Shown here: piece by piece, positions 31,822 to 43,649 of the stretch
Layout of the letters: the number at the start of each line of letters is the position of its first letter
How positions within the stretch are numbered: the stretch's first letter is position 1
Source: Dermanyssus gallinae
Taxonomy: Eukaryota > Arthropoda > Arachnida > Mesostigmata > Dermanyssidae
Assembly: GCA_003439945.1 (NCBI GenBank)
Contig: QVRM01005224.1
Location: 558,001-622,000, forward strand
DNA: 64,000 nt
Direction: 5' to 3'
The notes under the pieces: model-generated
The model's input: only the letters and a program-made list of their open reading frames with translations
Told to the model about the DNA's origin: nothing
The model's database searches: none
Made by a program: the position numbers and the translations under genes

Positions 31822-32432
31822 TTTAAAAATTAACGGTTTTTGGCGTGCTTTAATCTGAAATGCTGTTTTATTTCATTGGTGATTGACTTGACAAGTTGAA
31901 ATTTGTAAACTTGGAAATTTAAACTTGTAAAGTGAGTCACCAATGAAATAAAACAGGTCGTGACTTCAGATTAAAGCACGTCAATAACGTAAGTTACTTT
32001 GCTTCACAGTAAAGGTCATCTGGTGTATCTATGTAGCAGAGCTTTAAATAATGTCGGGATTTTTTCCTATGGGCTTTTAATGCCGTAACAAAACGTGCAG
32101 GTATGTACGTAAGACATGATCGGCTTTTCTATAGCTTTTCTAACGGTAGTTGTTGCATTTAGTTTGTTTGTACCTATGCTCGTCTTCAGTTGTATTTTGG
32201 TTCTTTACGTTTGTTTGGCAACTTCATAACTATCCCTGAGATAAAATAGGTAGCGTTTTATTGGTTGTGGATCTGAAAACTGCATATGTGTCTAATATGT
32301 GTTTTATGTTGTGCTCTAATTGTTTTAGATGTCGACAATGATGACGATGAGAGGTTAGATGAAGTTCATAGCGATGGAGAGGAGATGACCGCTGCCACTG
32401 CCGGTGGTGGCGAAGATGACGACGATGATTAG
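30879..32432 (+). CDS. POLE3: DNA polymerase epsilon subunit 3 / CHRAC17 histone-fold protein
   Basis: Exons: 30879-31053 (ATG GCT GAG), 31463-31660 and 32329-32432 (TAG). The total is 477 nt, 158 residues; human POLE3 has 147. Exon 1 encodes [40 protein letters not shown]. Exon 2 gives [20 protein letters not shown], completing the H2B-like histone fold (about residues 8-90), then a Lys-rich tail. Exon 3 encodes an acidic Asp/Glu end ([11 protein letters not shown]...GGGEDDDDD). POLE3 pairs with POLE4 in DNA polymerase epsilon, and with CHRAC15 in the ISWI/CHRAC remodeller, and chaperones H3-H4. The exon 2 donor is CGAG|GTTGCT, a weak but in-phase GT site. The ATG is chosen by family start; in-frame upstream codons exist. 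AATAAA at 32667-32672 is a plausible polyadenylation signal. Confidence 0.95.
31180..31278. repeat. (TA)n arrays in POLE3 intron 1
   Basis: TA runs at 31180-31238 and 31258-31278, separated by a short AT-rich stretch. Confidence 0.9.
31788..31819. repeat. (TA)n array in POLE3 intron 2
   Basis: A pure TA run about 125 bp after the exon 2 donor, just before the hairpin element at 31844. Confidence 0.9.
31844..31980. repeat. 137-bp hairpin in POLE3 intron 2
   Basis: Outer arms CGTGCTTTAATCTGAA (31844) and TTCAGATTAAAGCACG (ends 31980), then inner arms CTGTTTTATTTCATTGGTGA and TCACCAATGAAATAAAACAG, fold into a long imperfect hairpin with an AT-rich loop. It looks like a miniature foldback element. 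A miRNA-like precursor is possible but unsupported. Confidence 0.8.
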
Positions 32433-32666
32433 AAACAGAACTAATTGGGCTTACTGGGGCTTGGGGCTTGACTAACCGCCGAACAGTCCGACTGAGTCGA
32501 CGACTAAATAATAGGAAGACTCACAGCTATTGGGTCTGCTGGCCGCGTTTACCGCGCACGTGTAAACATAAGGTGATCTTCGTGGCTTGAATCATAATGC
32601 GAACGAGTTCACCACATTTAAACGTATGCGTTCAGCAATACGTTCACTTTGTACAGATGCTGAACA

Positions 32667-32672
32667 AATAAA
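32667..32672 (+). terminator. Putative POLE3 polyadenylation signal
   Basis: AATAAA lies 235 bp after the POLE3 stop codon, in the correct orientation. No closer match was seen. Confidence 0.5.
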
Positions 32673-33640
32673 GAGTTAGGCTTAGTCATGATCTGTGTGG
32701 TTAAATATAATGTATTATATCTGTCGGTAGATACATTTGCCCATATAGTTTCGTTTAGTAAGCAGTGAGATTGTGTTCGCCGTCGGCGTATTTTTTGTTT
32801 GCTATAGAAGGCAATTTTCTTCATTTTCAAGTATTCAGAAATCAGCGGCCTAACGAGGTTACATAGCAATTGATACGCTTATGTTCGTCAGGCCACTCTC
32901 CAAACTAAGGCATTATTGACAGTACCCAATAGTGTTACGATAACATCCTTTTGCAGGTCGTTGTATGGCTGGAAGTTGAAAGACTTAACTAAGCATTACT
33001 GATGCGTCTCCTGAAAAGGGTGTAGAGCTCCGTTTCTAAGGAGGACTGCGACGAAAGCTGTCACATCTTTCTCGAGGAACCGTACCCTGAAACAATTCAG
33101 GGCACCACAATGAATTTATAGAGCTCTATATAAAACGCGGCATTCTGTAATTTAAAAGTGCACATAATAAGGTGCGCAGAAATGTGCAAGTCTGACTTTG
33201 CTGTCCGCGTGTTGGCTAAATTGACGTTAATCGTCAAAATGGCGGCGCCCATGCAGGCGCGTTTTCTATGTACAACATTGTACTCAAAACTGGCCCGTTC
33301 ATCGACAGTTCAAGTTAGTGCGTGATAATGGCAACTCTTACACTCGATATAGACCACCAGGAAGTCTGTTTGTTCACACATTTAGACGCTGGTCTGTGAA
33401 TTATTGACCTCTAAGATCCCTCCGTCCGGAGAGACGATATTTACTTTCGCCCATACCGCGGCCAATTACAACAGTATAGAATAGCCAGCGCAGTACACGA
33501 AGGAGAGAATTGGCGCCAAACGTTACATGACAAGATCACAATGAACACAAAGAAATTGAGACATATCAATGACAAAATAGTCAGACCCCACCCCGAGAAC
33601 TTATGACAGCTCCATCAAAATATCTGCTATTTATATCGAT
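32673..33640. other. Intergenic, nothing recognised
   Basis: No gene, repeat family or RNA signature could be supported. Confidence 0.4.
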
Positions 33641-33979
33641 TAGTAGGGGAGAACGCATGAAGCGAATGTGACATATTGTTTTTAACCGAAACCTTCAAAA
33701 CCGATCCCACCATTTCGCCTCAAATCAAGCACGTGCACCGCTCATTAAACAGCCACCTAAAACAATCACTGTAGCTGGCGGAATACAGAGACGACGTTTA
33801 CGAAATTGAAACACGCCATATATGAACACGCCGATAAATGAAAAACGCCATCTGTTTAATCAAAAACATCACCAGAAACACTTCGCCATAATGCAGATAT
33901 GGAAAAAGAACTCACACACATAAAAAGAAAGAAACATTACAAAGCAAAGCAATGCTTAAGACAACACCAGTAAGCGTGT

Positions 33980-34440
33980 AGAAACCATGGCTGCTTCTCC
34001 GGTGGAGATTAATGCCGCTGAACCTAGTTATAAACGGTAATGGCTGGGTGGATGACTTCACAAACCTCCTGACTGCACACTACGAGATCGAGATCCTCTT
34101 GGTCATAACTTTTTAGGACTTTGTAAGCACGAAGTTAAAACCGCAATTAAGCGGAAACAAGATGAAAAATCGACGGGACCAGATATTACTGCATATGAAC
34201 ACATCAAGAAGAGTATACATGTACTGCGTCTAATTCTAACGAAGTTATACAACATATGCCTCAGATAAGCACCTGTCGAATGGCGAAAAAAAATTTTGCA
34301 AACTTTTCAAACGAAAAAGTGATTCAGCTGGCCTGATAGACAGCAGTTACAAACTTCGTACATTGCTTCGGCTAAGAAGATTCCCCCTAGAATGTTATAA
34401 AGATTTACCAGCAGAGCAAATTAGCTTTTTCGGCTGAAGG
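33980..34440 (+). pseudogene. Non-LTR RT N-terminal fragment, highly decayed
   Basis: Across shifted frames the plus strand reads GWVDDFTNLLTAHYEIEDP, VKTAIKRKQDEKSTGPDITA and RLILTKLYNICL, then VEWRKKIL and IDSSYKLRTLLRL. These fit RT blocks 1-2 of a non-LTR element (K-x-G-P-D, W-x3-x-I, x-YR-x-I). Many stops. The catalytic blocks are absent. Family not assignable. Confidence 0.5.
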
Positions 34441-35410
34441 AGCACTAACGATTGGTGTGCCACAAATGCTACAGTCGGCCCGTGTTTCTTTATACTGTGT
34501 GCGACACTTGACCCAGGAACTTGTAGAGAAACTTTGTTCTGCGTTTTTAAGAGTTTCTAGCTATCAGCCTTACTGTGGATCTCAGCTGCCGCCTGGATAT
34601 ATTGTTTCCAAAACATCTTCTGTCATCGATGTTCTCCATCAGTATGGCCTCTAGACATTGTAACGTTGTCTCGCTACGCTAAGTTAGCTGGGGATGCAAG
34701 CTCAGCAGGGCGGTTACTACAACACGAGAGACTCGGGGCAATGAGTGAGAACACACAGCGTAAGGTCTGACTCGCAAAGTTACCGGGCGGAGAATGCGTT
34801 TGTAGCATCCTTCTCCCGGGCTATTTATTGGCTCAAGTGACACCGTAGCGTTCGTATAGTAATAATGTTAAAAGGATAACTCGACTCTATGACGTCGGTG
34901 AGTGGTCGACGGTGGTGCACGTGCCCTATTGTCACCAGCACGCAGCCTAGTAGTCTCCTTGGTCGTCACGTTGCACACTGGATTGGATGCTTGCTTGGCT
35001 TACTAACTGAATTGACTACGCCGGTTACAACTCTTAGCAGACGAGGTATTTCAAAGAACATCAACATTAGGTTGCTATTGAAGGGCTTCGCGAATGGGAT
35101 CCTTAATCCGTTGAGTTTCAGCCATTATAATATCTCGTTGACTCCCCCTCAACGGCATTGTTATAGCCGGCTTCTCTTTACAGAAGTCAGCCCGGAAATC
35201 ACAGCACTTTAAGTGAAGATCTGCCCTATGGTTGGATCGAGAATGCTATGATTTGCATCAATATTTGCAGGTCTGCTATCGCTATCGAAATTAACTTCAG
35301 CCCAATGGACTTCGAGACCTTGGCACCTTAGAGACTACTTACTAAATTGGGCGAACGTTTGAAGATAACTACTGTGGACAAGAGAGCCACACAATTCTTA
35401 CACCAGAGAC

Positions 35411-35555
35411 TTTCCATTGACGTTCAACGGGGCAGCGAGATCTCAATTTTGAGATCACTTGCAGAATGGTGCAGGCTAGGGCTGTTCTAGGCGGAAAATC
35501 AACACGTTCACTTACACAATATTGTAATATGAATTGATAAATAAATAAAAACCAT
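35411..35555 (+). mobile_element. Second copy of the 179-bp poly(A) retroposon
   Basis: Matches 3327-3480 in order (CCATTGACGTTCAACGGGGC, GAATGGTGCA, GGGCTGTTCTAGGC, CACGTTCACTTACACA). It ends in an A-rich tail AAATAAATAAAAA near 35555. Divergence from the first copy is perhaps 15-20% by eye. No clear target duplication found. Confidence 0.75.
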
Positions 35556-35599
35556 TGGGGTTAAATGAATCAATTCGGAATGCTTACTTTGACTTGCGC

Positions 35600-35970
35600 A
35601 AAATATTGGCCCCTTACAATATAGTTCCGCAAGAGCAACATGTATTCCGTATAGGAAGTCGGCTATAACAGCCAATTTGCATGGATTATTATCGGAAGTA
35701 AAGAAGAGCCTGGTTTGTCGCAAATTACGGGAAAGGATCCTATATACCTTTTTGGTTGATCTGAAGTCCGTCTTTGATACTGCTTCGCGTATTGCTATGC
35801 TCCAGAAGCTTTCCAATGTAGGGGTAGGCCCCAAGACATTAACCTTAATTGCTAGCAGTTTCCAGGAAAACCTGATACGGTTCTTGACGACGCAATTTGT
35901 GAGCATGAGCCCGTTATTTAGACCACCGGTTATGCTCAGGCTGACAGTCTTAGCTCTGTGCTTTTTTCTT
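35600..35970 (+). pseudogene. Non-LTR RT fragment (blocks 3-A)
   Basis: Frames give VPQEQHVFRIGSRL (block 3), HGLLSEVKKSLVCRKL, then TFLVDLKSVFDTASRIAMLQ with the block A Asp, and KLSNVGVGPKTLTLIASSF. It stops before the YADD block. It is decayed and adjoins the poly(A) retroposon. Confidence 0.6.
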
Positions 35971-35974
35971 CCCT

Positions 35975-36065
35975 TTAGGGCGAGGATAGCAGAGTGGCAG
36001 CGTCCCTGAGCAAAATACCGGTCTAAGCAGGCTCGAGTTCAAAATGCTATCTTGGGATTAACTGT
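35975..36065 (+). repeat. tRNA-like SINE fragment, tentative
   Basis: GATAGCAGAGTGGCAGCG resembles an A box and CTCGAGTTCAAAATGC a degenerate B box. ACCGGTCTAAGCAGG also recurs as ACCGGTTTAAGTATG at about 54641. Two diverged matches suggest a repeat family of RNA polymerase III origin. Boundaries unknown. Confidence 0.35.
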
Positions 36066-36959
36066 TTCGATGAAAGGCACAACCTTCGGATAAAACATTG
36101 CCGAACGAGTACGAAAAGTCTAGTTTGGTGCCAATAAATAAAAAGCATTGGGTCACTATGGAACACTGAGAACCGGTCAGTTTACCTCATGATTTCTACT
36201 CAAGCGCCTGTAGAAAGATCTAGTTACCAGATTTAGACTCCCGGAAACCCTTGCTCTATTTTAGTTCAGAGAAAACTATCAATAAAGTTTGAGCAGTTCC
36301 CGGAAGCTTCGTTGATTCGTTACAATGGTCTCGCAGAACTGGCAGAGACGATTGCAACCCAACCGACATCTTGTGACCCGCTATTAACTTTATAGGTTAC
36401 ACTATGATGCCGGGAGGGATTGAGGGACCATGCGGTACGCGACTGCGCTGTTTATTCCCTGCATTGCATCATGTGCGTAGCTGCGGGCTATCGCTCGGAC
36501 GGCGTGAGCTGCCGGCCTATCGAGTCTAAGTTCTGTAAGGAACAGGGCGATACGAAACACCAATATATCGGCATTGGGTTGCTATCTCAGCCTGCACCGT
36601 GAATGCTGCGGCATTTAAGCCACACGGAAAATAATATCGAGCAGCACATGACCTCCTCAATGCTTACGCAAACGAATACAGCATACAGCCTTTGTTTACC
36701 TACAGAGCCAAAATTGCGCTATGCGCGGCCAAGTACTATTATTACTACTCGCCAAAAAGCTCGTGCTAGTCGAGGCAGTGCAAGTCAACCCGTGGGGTCT
36801 CCCCACGCGGCGGTCATGGGCGAACTTCGCTACCTTGCGGTATCGACATGGTAACACCGCCTCTCTCACTGGAGGAGATTTGACAACTGGTGACATCATT
36901 GTTTTCCTAACAGCCGCCTCGTCCTCTACGTTTCTTTAACATAGACCTCGAGAGATTCC
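36066..36959. other. No recognisable gene
   Basis: Open frames at 36420-36602 and 36603-36939 overlap each other on both strands and match no family I know. Possibly more retroelement debris. Confidence 0.35.
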
Positions 36960-37620
36960 TTCAATAATGGCAGCGTAAACTCTTAAAGCAACCGAGCGTC
37001 TGGTCGTACGCAAAGCACTTGGGTCTCATGGTGTCCCACCGGAGGTCGCACAAATTTTGGCCAATTAACACGTTAAACCAATTGCAGAGCTAATAACTTA
37101 ACTACTGCTTGAGGGCGGCCTTCCGGAGAGGTAGAAGAAATCTCAGCTAAAGCTTATTCCACAACATTTCGTCGGTTAGGCACCACCTGGTTGAAAAAGG
37201 CTAAGTAGAAAGGCTAAACACATTGATACTTGAGCGATACGCCCTGTTGGATGATCAATACGGATTCCGGCAGGGTCTATCGTCTCTAGGCGTACCCCAA
37301 CGTGTCCGTCCTTCATCGGGCTGGTCAGGACACGCCTACTTGTCTTACGTATATCGATTGATGTTGAGAAATAATACAACACGGACATTTGGGCATCGTT
37401 GTGACAATGCTAGAGTATAGAGGAATATGCCCCTACATCCGCCACAAAACGATGCGCACGAGGCGCCCATTATAGACATTGCTAACACTGCCGTTGAAAA
37501 AATCAATACATGGATGCAGAAAAATCACCTGCAGATCGCACCACATACAACTGAGGCGCTTCACTTCACAGGGCAAAAGCTTTATGTCATGCAATATTGA
37601 ACTCGCATGGCCCACTGAAG
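36960..37620 (+). pseudogene. R1/I-like non-LTR RT fragment
   Basis: In changing frames: ALGSHGVPPEVAQIL (block 1 region), YLLEGGLPERXKKSQLKLIP (block 2; X marks a stop), LLDDQYGFRQGLSS (block 3) and AVEKINTWMQKNHLQIAPHT plus TEALHFTG (block D/E). The catalytic block between them is lost. Many stops. Confidence 0.55.
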
Positions 37621-37659
37621 CTGGACGTACACCGGATGTTAACTACAAAACAATCGAAA

Positions 37660-37959
37660 TATCTATAGGTAACAGCGCCGGTGTTGATCATGACGGATGC
37701 GGCAGCTCTCGGGCTTGGCTCTGCGCGGTACCCCGAAGGTAAAAGAAAAGCGGCCGATAGCCTATGCATCGCGCACGCTCACGCCGACACAGGCAGAGAT
37801 ACTCAATAGGAAGATTGGCCCTAGCCGGCTTATTCGCGGTGGAGCGGTGTTATTTGTAGGATAGGAAACTTACACTGAAAACAGACCACGAAGCTTTAGT
37901 AGCACTCCTGGAGCACAGATTAGAAGGATGGGCTGATAAACTACTCGTTCGAAATAATG

Positions 37960-38047
<88 letters not shown>

Positions 38048-38830
38048 TAAAAAGATTCCCGTGCGGGGATAACTAGCAACGTACCCGACACACAAGCAAA
38101 TAGCTATTCGACGGAAACGATAGCGATCAAGTAATACTAGCTACAATCGCGGAATGATTCAAACCTATACGGTAGAAGGAATCTGAAAGTTGCTCCCTGA
38201 GCTATCTGGACATTTAGAGGGCGAAACGATGGATTAGGCAGAAAAGCACACCACTACCACCAGAAGAACGATGGGCCTCACTGATCCAAAAAGTATAAGA
38301 AATGCAGGGTGTACTCGTACGTGGCAATAAGATTGTACTTCCACAGCAGTTTCTAGAAAGAGCTTTCAAATTAGCCAATGAAGACGCACACCAAGGAAAC
38401 ATTCGTGGTGAAACATGGAGTAATTGGTGGAGGAGGTGGTTTGTGGTTGCTGACCCTGCATGAAGCAGGATAAGACGGCTTTAACCATCAAGGCGCCAGT
38501 AAGAACGACATCGTGGTTAGCGATCGACATGTGGATTCAACTCTAAATATGAGAAAGTGGTGATAATATACTCTCAAAATGGGCCTATACTAAACTAATA
38601 CCCGAAACAACCACAAGACGGATCGTAGATATGCGGCATCGACTGTTCTATCGAGAAGATCCTATCAAGACTAATTACGCGCGACAGTGTTTGACCCACG
38701 AGTTTTAAGAATTCCTAAAGAAATCCGCCGTATGTGGACGCCCTTTTGTCAGCCCCGACGAATGGACTAGATTCAATTGAATACTAGGAAATTTTATGAT
38801 GACGACCAAAAACTAATGACGGTGATCCAA
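37660..38830 (+). pseudogene. Gypsy-type pol fragment: RNase H and integrase
   Basis: RNase H pieces at about 37683-37930: ITDAAALGLGSA, EKRPIAYASRTLTPTQAE and LTLKTDHEALVALLEH. After a long (TA)n array, the integrase zinc-binding region reads GVLVRGNKIVLPQQFLERAF and KLANEDAHQGN (38300-38400). Core fragments WLAIDMW, WAYTKLIPETTTRRIVD and LTHEFXEFLKK (X, a stop) follow at 38515-38730. Order matches Ty3/gypsy pol. Numerous stops and frameshifts. No LTRs could be defined around it. Its relation to the gag-protease element at 28-30 kb is unknown. Confidence 0.75.
37963..38044. repeat. (TA)n microsatellite, about 41 units, inside pol fragment
   Basis: A pure TA run of about 82 bp between the RNase H and integrase parts of the gypsy fragment, so it expanded after the element inserted. 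Confidence 0.95.
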
Positions 38831-41140
38831 GAGCCCGACTGAGGGAAATAATTAGGGCGAATAATTTAATAACAAATAACTAAGGCCGCCCAGGCAATTG
38901 CAGGGGCAACCTAAACGGAGCTGGACGTATGGTTAGGGGCGGCCTGAACAAGAGCCCACTGGGGAGCACAGGGGAAGTACACGGATGGAATTTCAATACG
39001 CTAGACAAAAAAAACTATGTAGACGAAAAGCGGTCTACAAGTTAAGCGACAGATAGGACGGGACCCAAAGAGGATGCTGTACGACGGCGCGCCGCCGACT
39101 TCATTGTAAACGATGCGGTTGGCGAAGTTATTGGCGTGATGGTGACTGTGGTCTCGGCGGCGGTCGATCTAAAACGGACGGCGCCCAGATACGAGCTTTG
39201 TGAAAGCCTGATTTGCAAGAAAATTTTATTTACAGAGTTTTGAACAAGAGCCGGTGCGGATAGTAGTTACACGATAGGTTGTGATAATATTAGGGACCCC
39301 TCCCCCTTAACTGTGAGCAATATTAGTTTTACCTATAGGACCCGGGGGTTACGGGGGATGACAGGAAGTATGAGAGTTTTAGCATGTAATACAAGTGCTT
39401 TGGTAGTCATCGAGCTACCAGCCGACGTGTAGAACTGCACAGTGTGCCTAAAAGCATTTTACCCGCCTGTACAAAAAAAAAGGTAGGGCACGCATGAGAT
39501 ACAAGATCATAAGCGATGACACAGTGTCGGTTAGTTCGGGCCAGTCAACCAACGAAAGAACGGGCATATGTGCATAGTATGGACCGACCGAAGGAAGCTA
39601 ACGGGTTGAACATAGGTTACATGAACCTGGCAAACACCGACGCAAGTACAAAACGTTATAAAGGAAGATGATACCTGGTTCACAACTTGACGTTCGCAGG
39701 GGTGAGACGGTTGTAGGATCGAGAATTACAGTTGCTTTTATTTTCCAGAGCCACGGCGCAGGCAACTGAAAAAGGTCACCCCAAAAGAGAGAAGCAACAC
39801 CGACGCGGGATACCATACTAGTGTGTATAAATGAATTATGAAGATAAATCAGGCTCGTAACTAAAACATGCTGTCGTTACTTTTCCGATCACGACCGTTA
39901 GGGTTGGAAGATATGACATTATGCTACCTGGTTTTCTTCGCCATAGAAGATATTGTAGCACTTAATATAGTTATATTATGTTTGCGGAATTGCGCTAAGT
40001 ATATCGTCAAGCAAGAGTGCCCTGACTGATCTTCACCGACAGGAACTTGCTGAATGCCCAATGCCATTTTTACACATTGTACATGGGTATATGCCTGAGT
40101 AGTCCCTCTATCCGTTCCGGTGTGGGCCCAATGCTGGTTCTCACCAACATCGGTAGGCCTAAATTCATAATTTGAATGTACCCCCATTTGGTACTTCAAA
40201 ATATTAACAAACATTTGATTAGCGTCTCTCAGTTCAGCTGAGAGCATGCATACCATTGGAAAGCGTAACCTGTCTAGTCGATTCAATACATGACATAATT
40301 GTAGCGATGATTCCCAAAAAACAATTACGACATTTACGTGAACCAAACAACAGAGTCCGCTTTTCTGTCGCTGTATGGATTTTAATATCGCTGTATGCAT
40401 ATTAATGCATTTTAATAATTACATTCAACGGCTTTACTTTAATTTTCAAGGCGCATAGTTCGCCCGAATTAACTTACTAATTTTTCAAATTCAGTGTGTT
40501 TTTCTAAAAAGATAGTTTTCACAATCCTTTTAAATTAAAAACATCAACAGCCAAACAATCGCGCCATATTTATGTTAACAACGTTCGAAGTACGAAAGTA
40601 CGAAGACAACATTCGACAATTGCGATCACGTAAGCAGATACATTATACACCCTTATTCATCAGAGATCGTATCACACTTATACTAGTATATATACATACT
40701 ATATAGCCGCTATGTTAATATTGATATCGGAAACGCTGTTTAAGAATGTCTTTGTCTGCAAACTAAGTAATTTGAACGGAAATATATGCTGAGAGTTGTT
40801 TTTATCAAGATATAATTTAATCAAAAAAGCACTCAGTATCTAAATTAGAAGTTAGTATACATACTAAGAAGCCAATAGTCTACCGCAAGTAAGCCGTCAT
40901 CTTATTATTATAATGCAAATGGCACATGATGCTATTAAAGTTTTTATAAACATGCTGTCCTTTTCAACTTCATATGTCTGCTTGATGTTAACCAGTCTTT
41001 GTGCTCGATTAGCCACTCTGCACTAATTACCTGAGTTCGTACAAATCTAAGCCAATTTTAGAGGAAATTAGTTGTAACGGAACATTAAGGTGGCGTTTAT
41101 TTTCCTACGTAAAGTGCCTTCAACTTTTATTTTTACTTTT
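38831..41140. other. No confident gene
   Basis: The largest frame is 158 codons on the minus strand (39924-40400), with no recognisable family or codon-level support. GC-richer sequence at 38880-39350 may be the 3' region of the gypsy element. No LTR pair was found. Confidence 0.35.
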
Positions 41141-41142
41141 AG

Positions 41143-41233
41143 AACCGGGCAGGTTCAGACACAGCCGTTGCAGCGACAGCTGATTTCAAAAAACAGCGCG
41201 CTTGATGTGGACGATGATCTTCGCTTTTTCTAG
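41143..41233 (+). CDS. Candidate 3'-terminal exon of an unidentified gene
   Basis: A strong acceptor (CAACTTTTATTTTTACTTTTAG, split 41121-41142) precedes a short open stretch. After one base of a split codon it encodes TGQVQTQPLQRQLISKNSAL then DVDDDLRFF and TAG. AATAAA follows at 41318-41323, 85 bp after the stop. The combination of acceptor, acidic coding end and polyadenylation signal suggests a last exon. I could not find the upstream exons or recognise the protein. Confidence 0.25.
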
Positions 41234-41239
41234 CAGGAA

Positions 41240-43419
41240 GGCAACGGTCCCTAGACAGTACCTAGGCAGCGCCTTGTATTTCCCTAGATCGAACACTGTG
41301 GAATATAGAAGCAAGTGAATAAATAGACTGCACGTCAATTGTAATCAAGCTACAACAATAACTAAACATTTGGTGAACGAATGTACATTTATTATGGTAA
41401 AATGACTATCTGCAGGCGGATATTACGTGAAACGAATAATTTTATGTGCAGTTCAACATCTGTTCGAAATCTCTCAGTTCAACATCTGCAAGTTAGGTAA
41501 GCGATGTGAAGTCAGTAATGTCGTGTACTGCGTCCGTGTGTGCTTGATATGGTTATCGAGCTACCTTTGCTCGCTGGATCGAAATATTATACGATCTATC
41601 TCGATTAGGAGGACAAAGATAGAGTGAATACAGCAGACAGCAGCTACTCCGACGCCAGGCACATTCTATAAAAGTCAGAGTGATTTCGATTCATGACACT
41701 TGGCCTGAAGCGCAGTCGTTTTAAGTTTACATTTCTTATTCACATGTATTTATTATTCAATGATAGGGTTACAGGGATATATATATATATATATATATGC
41801 GCTGTTGCGCCGTTAGTACTCCGTTCGACCCGATTTTTGCGAGATCAAGGCAATATTTATTTCCACCTCTATGCAAGCAATATTTATGTCTACGACACCA
41901 TGATATTATAGGGGATTATAAACATTTGTTGTTTACAAATTCGCAACGCCAATTCTGTGCCCCGATGTTCTTAAGTCAGATAATAATAGTGATAGCAATG
42001 GGAAAATATTGTCACGCCTGCCACGCGTCTTGCTTAGAAGACTCCCAAGTTATGCTCATACTTGTGCATAAATAAGTGGCTATCTACTTTGCCTAATTAA
42101 AACACGCTACATAAACTCTATTATTATTATTATTATTATTAATAATATTTTTATTATTTATTTGTACGTTAGACAATAAACTACATAAACTTAGTTTTGC
42201 AAATATCTAACTATGAGCAAGATCTAGTTATGTAGTTAGATTACTACTAATGTTGTAATTGTATGTTGTCGTCATCGTATTTAAGACTGTGCCCCAGCCA
42301 TAGTGTCGTAGATGAAACACTCTCAAGAGTTGATTACTTGATCTAATCTCGACTACGCAGCAAGGCAGCGCTTAAAGCTCGCCTAGGTAGCTGGAGGCTG
42401 CAGCTATCGACGATGCGCGACGAACACCCACTCGAGCACCCAAAGCAACTTTACAAGAGCTACAATCTGAGCCGTCACACTCGAGTGGCACGTCTCTCAC
42501 GGCTCGATTCATGCACTATAGTCTGTTTTATGATTCTGCTTTCGTTAGGTTGATATAGGATGTTTATGTGTATTGTTAGGTTAGGTTTGTCTAGAGCAGT
42601 ACACAAAGAGTTGCACGTTTATACAGACGCTTTTCTTACACCAATATTTTACCAAAATAATCACTCAACTTATTGGCCCTCCTTTGTGCAAATCTTAGTT
42701 TGAGTCGATGAAGTTTTATAACTCATTGTGCATCTTTTCGAACAATGTTTCCTAGATTAAAATGTGCTTTATTACCGAATGGAACGACAGTCTGAAGGTG
42801 GAACGTCAAATGAACATGTTTCTTAGTTGGAGTTCACAATCTCAGCTGCAGATTGTTGAGGTGTAAATTAGAGGACGCATCATGTTGCATTGCACACTTG
42901 GTTTATTTACATTTTTTTATTTACATTTCTTTTCAACGATTACCGACACATGTTTTCGGTCTTAGAATGGTGGCGATATTTCGATAAGTATTGGCAGCCT
43001 CGATATTTTTCTGCAACTTAAACAGCAAAATACTCCAAATGTGTTCCTATTATTTAGACAAGATGGACGAAGTAGCAGATCAGTTGGGCTTGCAAGGGGC
43101 AAAAGTTCGCTATGACTTTACCTTTGGGCTCGCTCAGCGTTCTGGATGAAACATACGGTTTGTTATTACATTCTGAGTCGAAAATGCATCCTCTTTAAGT
43201 GTCCGGTTAAAAAGTTTTGTGTTAGCTTCTTAATATACTTGAAGTAATTTACCAGGAGTTATGTAATATAGGTTATCATTACGGGTATATAAAAGTATGC
43301 ATATATGTACACAGTCTTAATATTCGATTTAACGTTATAATCGTTTCTCTTTCAACAAACAAATGGAGGTGTGCTTCTCCAAGAGTATTTTGTTAGAAAA
43401 GACCTACACAATATTTAGA

Positions 43420-43458
<39 letters not shown>

Positions 43459-43640
43459 GGCAGATTGGCAAGTTGTGGCACTTTGAATTTGAATGATTGG
43501 ACCGAAAACCAAGATCTTCCGATTGTTTTGCTTAGAAGTGTCATTCATCAGCTACACACGGGCCAAATTTTGCCAATCGGCGGTGGTGTGTAGTGTTTGC
43601 GTTTCGTTCAAAAATGTGAAGAAAGCGAGGTTACGCGATT
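41240..43640. other. Intergenic, microsatellites only
   Basis: (TA)n at 41778-41798 and 43424-43453, (ATT)n at about 42120-42162. No gene recognised. Confidence 0.4.
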
Positions 43641-43649
43641 TTTTAAGAA

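Noticed and set aside
34658..35026. Possible solo LTR (TGTAACG...CGGTTACA)
   Set aside because: Ends are suggestive, but no target duplication, second copy or associated internal sequence was found.
39924..40400. 158-codon minus-strand open frame
   Set aside because: No recognisable domain, splice context or neighbouring coding sequence. Chance open frames of this size occur in this window.
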